NCBI GenBank assembly: GCA_003506435.1
Contig: DOAQ01000008.1
Span: 34,644-98,643 of the forward strand
DNA from: Prolixibacteraceae bacterium
Lineage (GTDB): Bacteria > Bacteroidota > Bacteroidia > Bacteroidales > Prolixibacteraceae
Reading direction: 5' to 3'
DNA length: 64,000 nt
Shown here: positions 1-7,271 of the stretch, piece after piece
Layout: every line of letters starts with the position of its first letter
How positions within the stretch are numbered: the stretch's first letter is position 1
Program-made: the position numbers and the translations under genes
Notes under the pieces: model-generated
Seen by the model: only the letters and a program-made list of their open reading frames with translations
Databases searched by the model: none
Told to the model about the DNA's origin: nothing

Positions 1-715
1 CTGACCAAACCAGCATATACCCGAATAAAGCCCCTAAAAACATGCGGGGTATGAACCCGTAAAATTGCATGTGCAGTGCGCTGAACAGAATAGCTGAAAT
101 CCAGATTCCCCAATGATGATTGCAGGTCCATCCGGTAAATATTTTCTGGATTACCCCCCTGAAAAGGAATTCCTCGCCAAAAGCCGGAATAACGGCAATC
201 ATCAGCAAATTGAAAAGCAAGCCGCCCATAGTTTTCACATCCATAAACTTTTCGAGAAGCAAGGCCGCATTCTCTTCCATGGTTTTCATTTTGGCTTCCA
301 GCCCCGCCATCCATTCCGGCAAACGCATGTTTTCGTTTACCGAACCCAGAAAATTGATAGCCGGGTTCACAGCTATGATCAGCAAAAAGGCAAGTAGTAC
401 AAGGTTAAACTTAAAATCCCGGTTCAGGTGCAGATAGGTTTTTACCGACCCGCTGAAAAGCCAGGCGATAATAATTGGCGGAATCAGGAACAAGCCAAGC
501 GACTGCACCGTCTGCATGTATTTTAACAGGTTGATGGTGGTTGGGTTGGTATAGTCGAGATTTGTAAATTGACTGAATAGTGTGTCAGCGCCGAAAATGG
601 GTATTGCAATCAGCATCGAAAGGGTAAAAACAATTAAAAATGTAACCAGAACAACAAAAATGGTGAACAGAAACTGAGAAAACGGGGGCATGCCCCTGAA
701 TGCCTTAATTGCCAT
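1..715 (-). CDS. CPBP-family intramembrane metalloprotease (3' end outside window)
   Basis: Reading the minus strand from an ATG at 715 gives an open frame of 238 residues to the window edge. It begins MAIKAFRGMPPFSQF and is strongly hydrophobic, with several membrane helices (about 15-40, 70-90, 100-120, 160-180). The CPBP (CAAX protease and bacteriocin-processing) signature is visible: GEEFLFRGVIQ holds the paired glutamates and arginine of motif 1, and FSALHMQFYGFIPRMFLG holds the motif 2 histidine. Family members are inner-membrane glutamate-type proteases; the substrate of this one is unknown. The gene diverges from the FAD oxidoreductase at 886 across a 170-bp gap. The C-terminus lies beyond the left edge. 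Family assignment is secure, the start likely. Confidence 0.85.
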   Translation of the reverse strand, partial: MAIKAFRGMPPFSQFLFTIFVVLVTFLIVFTLSMLIAIPIFGADTLFSQFTNLDYTNPTTINLLKYMQTVQSLGLFLIPPIIIAWLFSGSVKTYLHLNRDFKFNLVLLAFLLIIAVNPAINFLGSVNENMRLPEWMAGLEAKMKTMEENAALLLEKFMDVKTMGGLLFNLLMIAVIPAFGEEFLFRGVIQKIFTGWTCNHHWGIWISAILFSALHMQFYGFIPRMFLGALFGYMLVWS

Positions 716-827
716 CGCTTTGAATTTTGCCTAAAAATAGACTTTTCTGAAGGCTAAAAAAAACGAAGCCGATGAAATTTTCAATGGTTTTGGTATTTCG
801 TCTGTTTTGAGGGTATTTTATTTCGTG

Positions 828-860
828 ATTGTAACAATGCATTTTATTTTGATATTTTTG
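828..860 (+). promoter_or_regulatory. Bacteroidota-type promoter of the FAD oxidoreductase operon
   Basis: ATTG at 828-831 and TATTTTTG at 853-860 match the Bacteroidota -33 (TTTG-like) and -7 (TAnnTTTG) elements with a 21-base spacer. The predicted transcript would start near 867, about 20 bases before the ATG at 886. Seen directly; activity is inferred. Confidence 0.6.
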
Positions 861-885
861 CTCAGAATAAACAACAAAAAACCAA

Positions 886-2232
886 ATGAAACGAAGAGAT
901 TTTTTCACCAATGTCTTACTCACAGGTGGAGCAATAGGCTTGGGAGTCAGTTGCGGACGAAAAATTGAACCGTCCCCTGCAAAAACAGAAGTTGCTCTTT
1001 CAAATCTCCCTTCCGGGGATGGCAAAACCATCACAGAACCAGCCAAACAAATACCGATTCTTGCAGAAACGGACGTACTGGTCATTGGCGGAGGTCCTGC
1101 CGGTACAGCAGCAGCCATTGCCGCCAGTCGTGCCGGGGCTGAAACCTATTTGGTGGAACGGTATAACCACTTGGGAGGATTGTGGACAGGGGGCCTTGTG
1201 CTGCCTTTGCTTGCAACTCATGCCATCGATAAACAGAAAAAAGCAAAACAGGTCATATTTGGCATTGGTGGAGAAATGTCAAAACGATTGAAAGATTTGA
1301 ATATGTCGATCAGCGAGGTCAACCCGGTGATTGATCCCGAGGCGGGCAAATACGTACTCGACGAGATGATTCGTGAAGCAGGTGTCAAGATGCTTTATCA
1401 CACCTGGGGCGCCAATGTAATCATGGACGGGAATACCATCAAGGGCGTTTTTGTTGAAAGTAAATCAGGCCGGATGGCTGTGTTGGCCAAGGTGGTTATC
1501 GATTGTACCGGCGATGGCGATATTTTTCACTGGGCAGGTGAAACGTACGATGAGATGAAATATCATATCGGATTGGTTCATCGTTTGGGAAACATCGACC
1601 GGATAGACACGGAAAAACCCGGATATACCAAAATGGAAATCGGCCAACCGACCCCAATTCCAAGTGTGAACTGGGTAAACATGCACGGGCAAAACGATCA
1701 GGATGGCGTTGATATGTTGAATCTTTCCCGCCTTCAAATGGAGTACCGCCGCGAAATATGGGAAAGTGTACAGAAAATCCGTCAGACACCAGGATACGAA
1801 CAGGTATTTCTGCTCGATACTGCACCTCAATTAGGTGTGCGTATGTCACGAATTGTTGATGCTGAGTATAAGCTGACATTGGAAGATACGATGACCTACA
1901 AAGCGTTTGACGATGTGATTGGTGTCAGTGGCGCCTGGACAACCATGTTATACAAAGGGAAAAAGGTTCGCAAAACGGAACGTCCCTACTGGCAAATTCC
2001 ATATCGCTCGTTGCTGCCGAAAAAAACGGATAACCTGCTGGTTGCCGGTCGTTGTTTCTGTTTTGAACAGGAACTGGTCGAAGACACCCGAATAATCGGC
2101 ACCTGTTTAATCACCGGGCATGGCGCAGGAGCTGCTGCCGGGCTTGCTGTGAAAGAACGCGAAATGGTGAGAAATATCGATACCGGAAAACTGAAAAAAC
2201 TACTTACGGAGCAGGGCGCATGGCTCGGCTAA
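886..2232 (+). CDS. Exported FAD-dependent oxidoreductase (FAD_oxidored family)
   Basis: 448 residues. The N-terminus MKRRDFFTNVLLTGG looks like a twin-arginine signal and is followed by a lipobox-like LGVSC with Cys23, so the protein is probably a Tat-exported periplasmic or lipid-anchored enzyme. The FAD dinucleotide motif VIGGGPAGTAAAIAAS lies at about 66-82, followed by the conserved GGLWTGG loop near 100. A C-terminal FAD-contacting segment NLLVAGRC...GHGAGAAAGLA is typical of PF12831-type oxidoreductases. The substrate cannot be read from sequence. The last 13 bases overlap the start of the polyferredoxin gene, so the two are translationally coupled. The pairing suggests electrons pass between this flavin and the membrane iron-sulfur protein. 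A TAnnTTTG promoter lies upstream. Confidence 0.85.
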   Translation: MKRRDFFTNVLLTGGAIGLGVSCGRKIEPSPAKTEVALSNLPSGDGKTITEPAKQIPILAETDVLVIGGGPAGTAAAIAASRAGAETYLVERYNHLGGLWTGGLVLPLLATHAIDKQKKAKQVIFGIGGEMSKRLKDLNMSISEVNPVIDPEAGKYVLDEMIREAGVKMLYHTWGANVIMDGNTIKGVFVESKSGRMAVLAKVVIDCTGDGDIFHWAGETYDEMKYHIGLVHRLGNIDRIDTEKPGYTKMEIGQPTPIPSVNWVNMHGQNDQDGVDMLNLSRLQMEYRREIWESVQKIRQTPGYEQVFLLDTAPQLGVRMSRIVDAEYKLTLEDTMTYKAFDDVIGVSGAWTTMLYKGKKVRKTERPYWQIPYRSLLPKKTDNLLVAGRCFCFEQELVEDTRIIGTCLITGHGAGAAAGLAVKEREMVRNIDTGKLKKLLTEQGAWLG

Positions 2233-3404
2233 AAAAAATAGCCCAACGGATTGGCCTGCGTGGTTTGTCGACAATTGTGGCAACCCTGTTGGCCATACCG
2301 TTTGCATGGGGTGGACTAATTGGTTTTTATGCATGGCTCAGTCCGTTCATCATGCTGAATTCTGTTTTTCTACTGAAGTCCGTAGTTTGGATGAACGGCG
2401 TTGCCTTTTTCGTCCTGATTATTACATTCTTCCGGAAAAGATGGTTCTGCCGTTATCTCTGCCCCGTAGGATGGAGCTGCGATCTTGTTTCATCATGCAG
2501 CCACCGGAAAAACTTTTCAGTTCAAAAAATACCGCCTTTGGGAAAGTGGATGGCTCTTTCATCGCTTGTGGCAGCATTTGCCGGGATACCGTTATTTATT
2601 TTACTCGATCCAATGTCTGTTTTCAATGGTTTTTTCGCCGTTTTTTCCGGAGAAATGACCATTGCTGCAATAATCTCTCTTTTAGGATTGCCGATTTTGC
2701 TGGCCGCACATTTGTTCTTCCCCGGAATCTGGTGCGCTAAACTTTGTCCGTTGGGCGGGTTACAGGATGAAGTTGTTCAACTTAAAAAGCTGATAAACAG
2801 AAATCGGATAATAGAATCAGAACCAAGACAGAAAGCAGATAGCGGAAGACGTCTGTTTTTTGCTTCAGGACTTGGACTTGTTGCAGGATTATTGCTCCCT
2901 CGTTTTTTACAGTCTGAAAAAAGAAATTACATCTGTCCGCCAGGTTCTGTCCCGGCGAGTATATTCGATAAATTGTGCCTTCGCTGTGGCAATTGCATCA
3001 AAGCATGCCCAACAGGTATTCTCAAACATCATACTGATTCCGAAGATATAACAGCCTGGATGATCCCTGAAATCTGTTTCGATGAAGGTTATTGCCTGGA
3101 AAACTGCAACCTGTGCAGCAGGGTTTGTCCCAGCGGGGCAATCACGTTGTTCAGTCCTGATGCCAAACGCCAGTTACCAATTGGCCTAGCTGAAGTTGAA
3201 ATCCGGGATTGTCTTTTAATCCAACAGACCGAATGTGACCGTTGTAAAACTGCTTGTTCGTATGAAGCAATTACTATCGAAGCAGAAGGAGGAACCTTCC
3301 AAATGATTCCAATTGTCGATCCGGAGAAATGCGTAGGTTGCGGGGCCTGTGCTGTGATTTGCCCTCCGGAAACGATTTCAATTATTCCATCCGGCGCTAT
3401 TTAA
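2220..3404 (+). CDS. Membrane polyferredoxin (NapH/NosR/CcoG-like 4Fe-4S protein)
   Basis: 394 residues. The first half has about four membrane helices carrying two cysteine clusters of the NapH/NosR type: CRYLCPVGWSC near 76-86 and CAKLCPLGG near 172-180. A further hydrophobic segment after RRLFFASGLGLVAGLL (near 208-225) leads to an extracytoplasmic domain. That domain has several iron-sulfur motifs: CLRCGNCIKACPTG, CLENCNLCSRVCPSG, CDRCKTACS and CVGCGACAVICPP at the C-terminus. The third set is shortened and may bind a partial cluster or none. The start ATG at 2220 lies inside the end of the oxidoreductase gene (13-base overlap). Likely role: electron wire between the quinone pool and the exported flavoenzyme; this is inference from the gene pair. 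Confidence 0.85.
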   Translation: MARLKKIAQRIGLRGLSTIVATLLAIPFAWGGLIGFYAWLSPFIMLNSVFLLKSVVWMNGVAFFVLIITFFRKRWFCRYLCPVGWSCDLVSSCSHRKNFSVQKIPPLGKWMALSSLVAAFAGIPLFILLDPMSVFNGFFAVFSGEMTIAAIISLLGLPILLAAHLFFPGIWCAKLCPLGGLQDEVVQLKKLINRNRIIESEPRQKADSGRRLFFASGLGLVAGLLLPRFLQSEKRNYICPPGSVPASIFDKLCLRCGNCIKACPTGILKHHTDSEDITAWMIPEICFDEGYCLENCNLCSRVCPSGAITLFSPDAKRQLPIGLAEVEIRDCLLIQQTECDRCKTACSYEAITIEAEGGTFQMIPIVDPEKCVGCGACAVICPPETISIIPSGAI

Positions 3405-3438
3405 TGACCCCCATGAAGATCGTCTTCCTGAAAGAACA

Positions 3439-4338
3439 TTATTTTTTAGTCGTAATTTTAATAATACCTACTTTTTTATCATCCTTTTTTTCTTTTACCA
3501 CTTCTATTTTTTCAATCTGATTCGGATCCAGAATGCGAATATCTTCTTTATCAGCCTTTTCACCATTAATGAAATATATCGTAGATTCCGCGTCTCCACT
3601 TAAAAAGATGGGAAAACGATTGTATTTGCTGAACATCGCTTTCTGATCTTCGCTCATTTCCTTCTGATGGATTTGTATTTCCTTTTGGTGAATTTTCATT
3701 TCTTCCTGTAATTTCTTCACGTTCCCTTCCATCTCTCTGCGTCGTTCTTCGCTTAATTCGAACCGGATATCGGGAACCTGAAATGACGAAAAATCAGGGG
3801 ATACAAGATAATTTCCGGAGTCGTCGATTCTACGCAATGCGTCTAGTCCCCGGATGTTGAACGCTTTGTTCAGACTGGCAATACTGGTCAGGTCGATTAC
3901 CCCGTTAATCTCAATCAGTGTGAGCGATAAATCCGACAAGTTGACCAGTCCAAGTGAAGAAACCCCGTTGGCGCCTTTTTCAATATAAACCTTCAGATCG
4001 TTGCCGGTCTTTTTTTCGGTTTTAAAAAGCGACATGCCCTTTTTGTTGTAATAATCGATGATTTCGGTCTGAATTGATTTCAATCCGTCGTCTTTTTCAT
4101 CGCTTTTTACCTGTGTGATCACTAAAATGTTTTCCAGATTATCAACCACTGTATAAACCGGGTCTTTCTCGTCAATCGATTTTTTCTTCAGGTACAGGTC
4201 GAACATGTCTTTCGAAAGCTGTACTGCGCTAAACCCGTCTTTGTTCGAATATTTTTCGACCAGTGTTTTGAACAACTCTTGCCCGGATGCCGGTACTACT
4301 AAAATTGCTGTAAATAATATTAAAATCAGTGTCTTCAT
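3439..4338 (-). CDS. Exported DUF4252-like protein with a TonB-plug-like tail
   Basis: 299 residues with signal peptide MKTLILILFTAILVVPASG. Residues about 20-190 resemble the DUF4252 family of small Bacteroidota exported proteins. A charged, probably coiled segment at about 205-240 contains IHQKEIQIHQKEM, two copies of a short IHQKE unit. The last 50 residues (IYFINGEKADKEDIRILDPN, then QIEKIEVVK and IIKITTK) resemble the plug strand of TonB-dependent receptors, a motif also found at the C-termini of other Bacteroidota envelope proteins. It is the last gene of an operon with an ECF sigma factor and a membrane anti-sigma candidate, 12 bases after the latter, so it is probably part of an envelope response. 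Function unknown. Confidence 0.7.
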   Translation of the reverse strand: MKTLILILFTAILVVPASGQELFKTLVEKYSNKDGFSAVQLSKDMFDLYLKKKSIDEKDPVYTVVDNLENILVITQVKSDEKDDGLKSIQTEIIDYYNKKGMSLFKTEKKTGNDLKVYIEKGANGVSSLGLVNLSDLSLTLIEINGVIDLTSIASLNKAFNIRGLDALRRIDDSGNYLVSPDFSSFQVPDIRFELSEERRREMEGNVKKLQEEMKIHQKEIQIHQKEMSEDQKAMFSKYNRFPIFLSGDAESTIYFINGEKADKEDIRILDPNQIEKIEVVKEKKDDKKVGIIKITTKK

Positions 4339-4350
4339 GGTTGTTTCACT

Positions 4351-4800
4351 TTAATTCATGACTATTTCAAAATTTTCATCCTGAAAAACGACCAGCAAGT
4401 CGTCATCTTCTTCGGGCTGAAGGCTGTACGAAACCTGGGATAATGCCTGTTCGAGTACCGCAAACTGCTCATCGGCAGTAAGTTCCCGGGTGGAGAGGTT
4501 TTTCGGCTTCAGTAAATAAGCAGAAAAGAACACCAGCACGACTGCCGCCGCTGCTGCAATACGGATATACCGCATCCGGATTGTTTTCCGGCGTGTCTCT
4601 TTTTTTATTAGCTGGCCGAAAATATCGTTTTCAAGATTCTCCGGTACAAAAGCTTCCTGTCCGAAATAAGCAAACAGGTCGCTTTCTTCCGCAAACTCAT
4701 CCGATTGCCGGACTTCTTTTCGCAGAAGTTTTTCCTGTTGTAAATCGGTTTCAGCGTTGTAATATTTTTCAAAAAGATCGTGAAGTTGTTCCCTTCTCAT
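4351..4800 (-). CDS. Putative membrane anti-sigma factor
   Basis: 149 residues. The cytoplasmic N-terminal half (MRREQLHDLFEKYYNAETD...) is acidic and helical. One membrane helix follows a basic stretch (RRKTIRMRYIRIAAAAAVVLVFF), and the short C-terminal part would be periplasmic. No zinc-binding anti-sigma HxxxCxxC motif is present. Its start overlaps the end of the ECF sigma gene by 32 bases, the classical arrangement for a sigma/anti-sigma pair, and this context is the main basis for the call. Confidence 0.65.
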   Translation of the reverse strand: MRREQLHDLFEKYYNAETDLQQEKLLRKEVRQSDEFAEESDLFAYFGQEAFVPENLENDIFGQLIKKETRRKTIRMRYIRIAAAAAVVLVFFSAYLLKPKNLSTRELTADEQFAVLEQALSQVSYSLQPEEDDDLLVVFQDENFEIVMN

Positions 4801-5296
4801 AGCTGTAAATTTTCTGAACCTCTGTTTTTACCATCCCCCTTGCCCGTGAAAGAAGCACCCTGATGTAAGGCACTTCGTACCCAGTCAGTTCCATTATTTC
4901 CTCAAACTCAAACCCGTCGATGTCGCGGTATTGAATGACTTGCCTGTATTTTTCGGGCAGCTCCTCAATTACTTTTCTGACATGGTCGAATTTTTCCAGA
5001 TGATCAAAATTCCCTTCTTTATCGGGCAGGTTGACCAGTTTTAGCTGTTCGTCCTCGCCCAGATACAAGGGTTTCTTCTTTTTCATCAGATCGAGACAAT
5101 GATTTTTTGCCATCCGGAAAATGTACGCGTCGGTATTTTCCAGTTTCAAAAGTGAATCTTTTTTGTCCCAAAGCTTCATCATCAAATCCTGAATGGCATC
5201 CTGCGTTTCGGCATCGTTCTTCAACAACCGCCTGATCATCGGATATAACCTTCGGGCCCAAGGCAAAACCTGTATTTTAAATTCTTCGGATGTCAT
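4769..5296 (-). CDS. RNA polymerase sigma factor, ECF type
   Basis: 175 residues, usual ECF length. Region 2 is recognisable at about 10-80 (DAIQDLMMKLWDKKDSL, then AYIFRMAKNHCLDLMKKKK). Region 4 lies at about 110-165 (IEELPEKYRQVIQYRDIDGF followed by the helix-turn-helix FEEIMELTGYEVPYIRVLLS). First gene of a three-gene operon with an anti-sigma candidate and a DUF4252-like exported protein. There is no SusC/FecR here, so it is not a nutrient-import sigma factor; an envelope or stress role is inferred. ATG at 5296; a TAATTTTG element lies 36 bases upstream. Confidence 0.9.
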   Translation of the reverse strand: MTSEEFKIQVLPWARRLYPMIRRLLKNDAETQDAIQDLMMKLWDKKDSLLKLENTDAYIFRMAKNHCLDLMKKKKPLYLGEDEQLKLVNLPDKEGNFDHLEKFDHVRKVIEELPEKYRQVIQYRDIDGFEFEEIMELTGYEVPYIRVLLSRARGMVKTEVQKIYSYEKGTTSRSF

Positions 5297-5331
5297 TCAG
5301 TGATAGTAACGACCGTATATCAAGTTTGTAT

Positions 5332-5339
5332 CAAAATTA
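5332..5339 (-). promoter_or_regulatory. TAnnTTTG -7 element before the ECF sigma operon
   Basis: Minus-strand TAATTTTG matches the Bacteroidota -7 box. A TTTTG lies 23 bases further upstream, slightly long for the usual 19-21 spacer, so the promoter is plausible rather than firm. Confidence 0.45.
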
Positions 5340-5395
5340 AAGGAATATTTTTCTGAAATCTTCAAAACGCAGAATTGCAACCCGGCGCAGGTCAC

Positions 5396-5435
5396 AAAAA
5401 AACCATGCTATATTGTGAATACAAGAATAGCATGG
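5396..5435 (-). terminator. Rho-independent terminator of the phosphate transporter operon
   Basis: On the minus strand CCATGCTAT (5427-5435) pairs perfectly with ATAGCATGG (5403-5411) across a 15-base loop. It is followed by an uninterrupted run of seven T (5396-5402). It lies 22 bases after the pit stop codon. Confidence 0.85.
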
Positions 5436-5457
5436 AACAGTAAAAAAGTCTTTTTAT

Positions 5458-6519
5458 TTATACTCCAAGAAAGTTTACAATCCAGTAAACAACCGCGGCA
5501 ATAATCATACTTACCGGGATTGTAATTATCCAGGCAATCAGCAGGTTGGTGGCTACGCCCCAACGCACGGCCGATAAACGTTTAGTCATTCCCACACCCA
5601 TGATTGCACCGGCAATGGTATGCGTGGTACTAACCGGTACGCCAAGTCCCTGCGACACGCCAAACAAGGTAATTGCACCGGCCGTTTCGGCGGCTACCCC
5701 TTCGAGAGGTGTGACTTTGGTAATCTTCGATCCCATGGTTTTAACAATTCTCCATCCTCCCATCAAGGTACCTAATGCAATGGCAGAATAGCATAAAATC
5801 GGGATCCAGTTGGGCACCGAAAGATGATGATGACCCATTGCATCCGTAGTTTGCTGAACATGGGTCCATTCGGGGACGGCCTGTCCGTTAGCCTGTAACC
5901 AGGCAACAAACACAATCATGGCAGCACTAATAATTCCGACTACCTTTTGCGAGTCGCTTCCTCCATGCCCTAAACTAAAAGCTGCCGAAGAAAGCAACTG
6001 GAGACGTTTAAACCATCGGGCAGCCCGGTGTGGATTGGCGTTTTTACAAATCCACAAAATAGCTACTGAAAGAATGTAGGAAATAAACATTCCAATAAAT
6101 GGTGCAATAAAAATGAAACCGGCAGTTTTTAAAATCACTTCCTGGTTGACTACGGAAAATGAACCGGTATGGGCGACTGCCGCACCTGCAAAACCGCCAA
6201 TAAGCGTATGTGACGATGAAGATGGAATACCGAACCACCAGGTAAGCAGGTTCCATATAATGGCAGCGACAAGACCAGCCAGTATTACCTGAAGGTTGAT
6301 CGAACCGTTGTCGACCGTTTTGGCAACTGTATTGGCAACTTTCAGGTCAAATATCAAAAAGGCCATAAAGTTGAAAAATGCCGCCCATACTACGGCCTGA
6401 AACGGGCGTAATACTTTTGTCGAAACAACGGTAGCTATTGAGTTTGCCGCATCGTGGAACCCGTTGATCAGATCAAAAACAATTGCCAGAACAATAATGG
6501 TAATGAGTAATGTAAGCAT
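5458..6519 (-). CDS. pit: Inorganic phosphate transporter, PiT family
   Basis: 353 residues of almost continuous membrane helices. Both PiT signature repeats are visible: FDLINGFHDAANSIATVVST at about 16-35 (GFHDxxNS) and the mirrored half with GVSQGLGVPVSTTHTIAG near 285-305. SSSSHTLIGG near 100 is also typical. PiT proteins import phosphate as a metal-phosphate complex by proton or sodium symport across the inner membrane. The gene lies 43 bases downstream of a DUF47 protein in the same direction, a standard pairing in which the DUF47 (PhoU-like) protein modulates the transporter. A strong terminator follows. Confidence in family is high; transport partner ion not readable. Confidence 0.93.
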   Translation of the reverse strand: MLTLLITIIVLAIVFDLINGFHDAANSIATVVSTKVLRPFQAVVWAAFFNFMAFLIFDLKVANTVAKTVDNGSINLQVILAGLVAAIIWNLLTWWFGIPSSSSHTLIGGFAGAAVAHTGSFSVVNQEVILKTAGFIFIAPFIGMFISYILSVAILWICKNANPHRAARWFKRLQLLSSAAFSLGHGGSDSQKVVGIISAAMIVFVAWLQANGQAVPEWTHVQQTTDAMGHHHLSVPNWIPILCYSAIALGTLMGGWRIVKTMGSKITKVTPLEGVAAETAGAITLFGVSQGLGVPVSTTHTIAGAIMGVGMTKRLSAVRWGVATNLLIAWIITIPVSMIIAAVVYWIVNFLGV

Positions 6520-6562
6520 AGAAGGATTTTTATCTTAACGCTCTGTTTTTAATGAAACCTGA

Positions 6563-7210
6563 TTAGTTATATTTTACAAGAATTGTTTCAATGAGGTCAG
6601 CAACATCTTCCAGTTTATTAACGGCCTTCTCTATATTTAAAAGAATTTCTTTTTGGCGAATAAGTTCAATGGCATCTTTTTCTGTATCAAAAAGATCGGA
6701 AATTGCCAAGTGGTAATGTCTGTCAACCATACTTTCAATTTCATTGATATTCCTGCAGGCTCTCATGGTCCTGTCCGAATTTCTGAATGTTTCCAGTTCG
6801 TTTATCGCACTTTGCATTTCCTTGCAGCCTTTTAGGAAATAGGCAGCCATCTCTTTCATATTTAAACTGAACGTATTGCACCGGTAATATTGAATTTTCT
6901 CGGATGCCCCGTGAATCAGGTCCAAAACGTCATCCATTGCGGACGTGAGAGAATGAATATCTTCACGGTCAATCGGGGTAATAAAGGTATGGTTCAGTTC
7001 ATCAAAAAGATCATAGGTATATTTATCACCTTTCTTCTCTATACTTTTGATTTTTACTGCGATTGCGCGCCGTTCCTCTACGGAAGGGGAATTGACCAGT
7101 TTTTCGAACTCGATTGCGCCTTCAACAATATTTTCAGCAACAAGGTTGAACAGGGTATAGAACTTCTTTTCTTTAGGAATAAAATACTGAAGTACTCTTG
7201 TTAAATTCAT
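6563..7210 (-). CDS. DUF47 / PhoU-like phosphate transport accessory protein
   Basis: 215 residues, helical, no signal peptide or membrane segment. Typical DUF47 (Pit accessory, YkaA-like) features are the N-terminal FIPKEKKFYTLFNLVAENIV and repeated acidic helices such as TPIDREDIHSLTSAMDDVLD. Close upstream neighbour of pit in the same direction (43-base gap), so almost certainly co-transcribed and functionally linked to phosphate import. Usual family length. Confidence 0.9.
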   Translation of the reverse strand: MNLTRVLQYFIPKEKKFYTLFNLVAENIVEGAIEFEKLVNSPSVEERRAIAVKIKSIEKKGDKYTYDLFDELNHTFITPIDREDIHSLTSAMDDVLDLIHGASEKIQYYRCNTFSLNMKEMAAYFLKGCKEMQSAINELETFRNSDRTMRACRNINEIESMVDRHYHLAISDLFDTEKDAIELIRQKEILLNIEKAVNKLEDVADLIETILVKYN

Positions 7211-7271
7211 AATTGTAGGTTATAATGTTTTTGAGTGATTAAATATAAAAAATGTACGCTATTTATGTGCA

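Noticed and set aside
705..1118. 137-codon minus-strand frame overlapping the FAD oxidoreductase
   Set aside because: It is antisense to the Rossmann motif of a well-supported gene and has no recognisable domain; the divergent CPBP gene uses another frame starting at 715.
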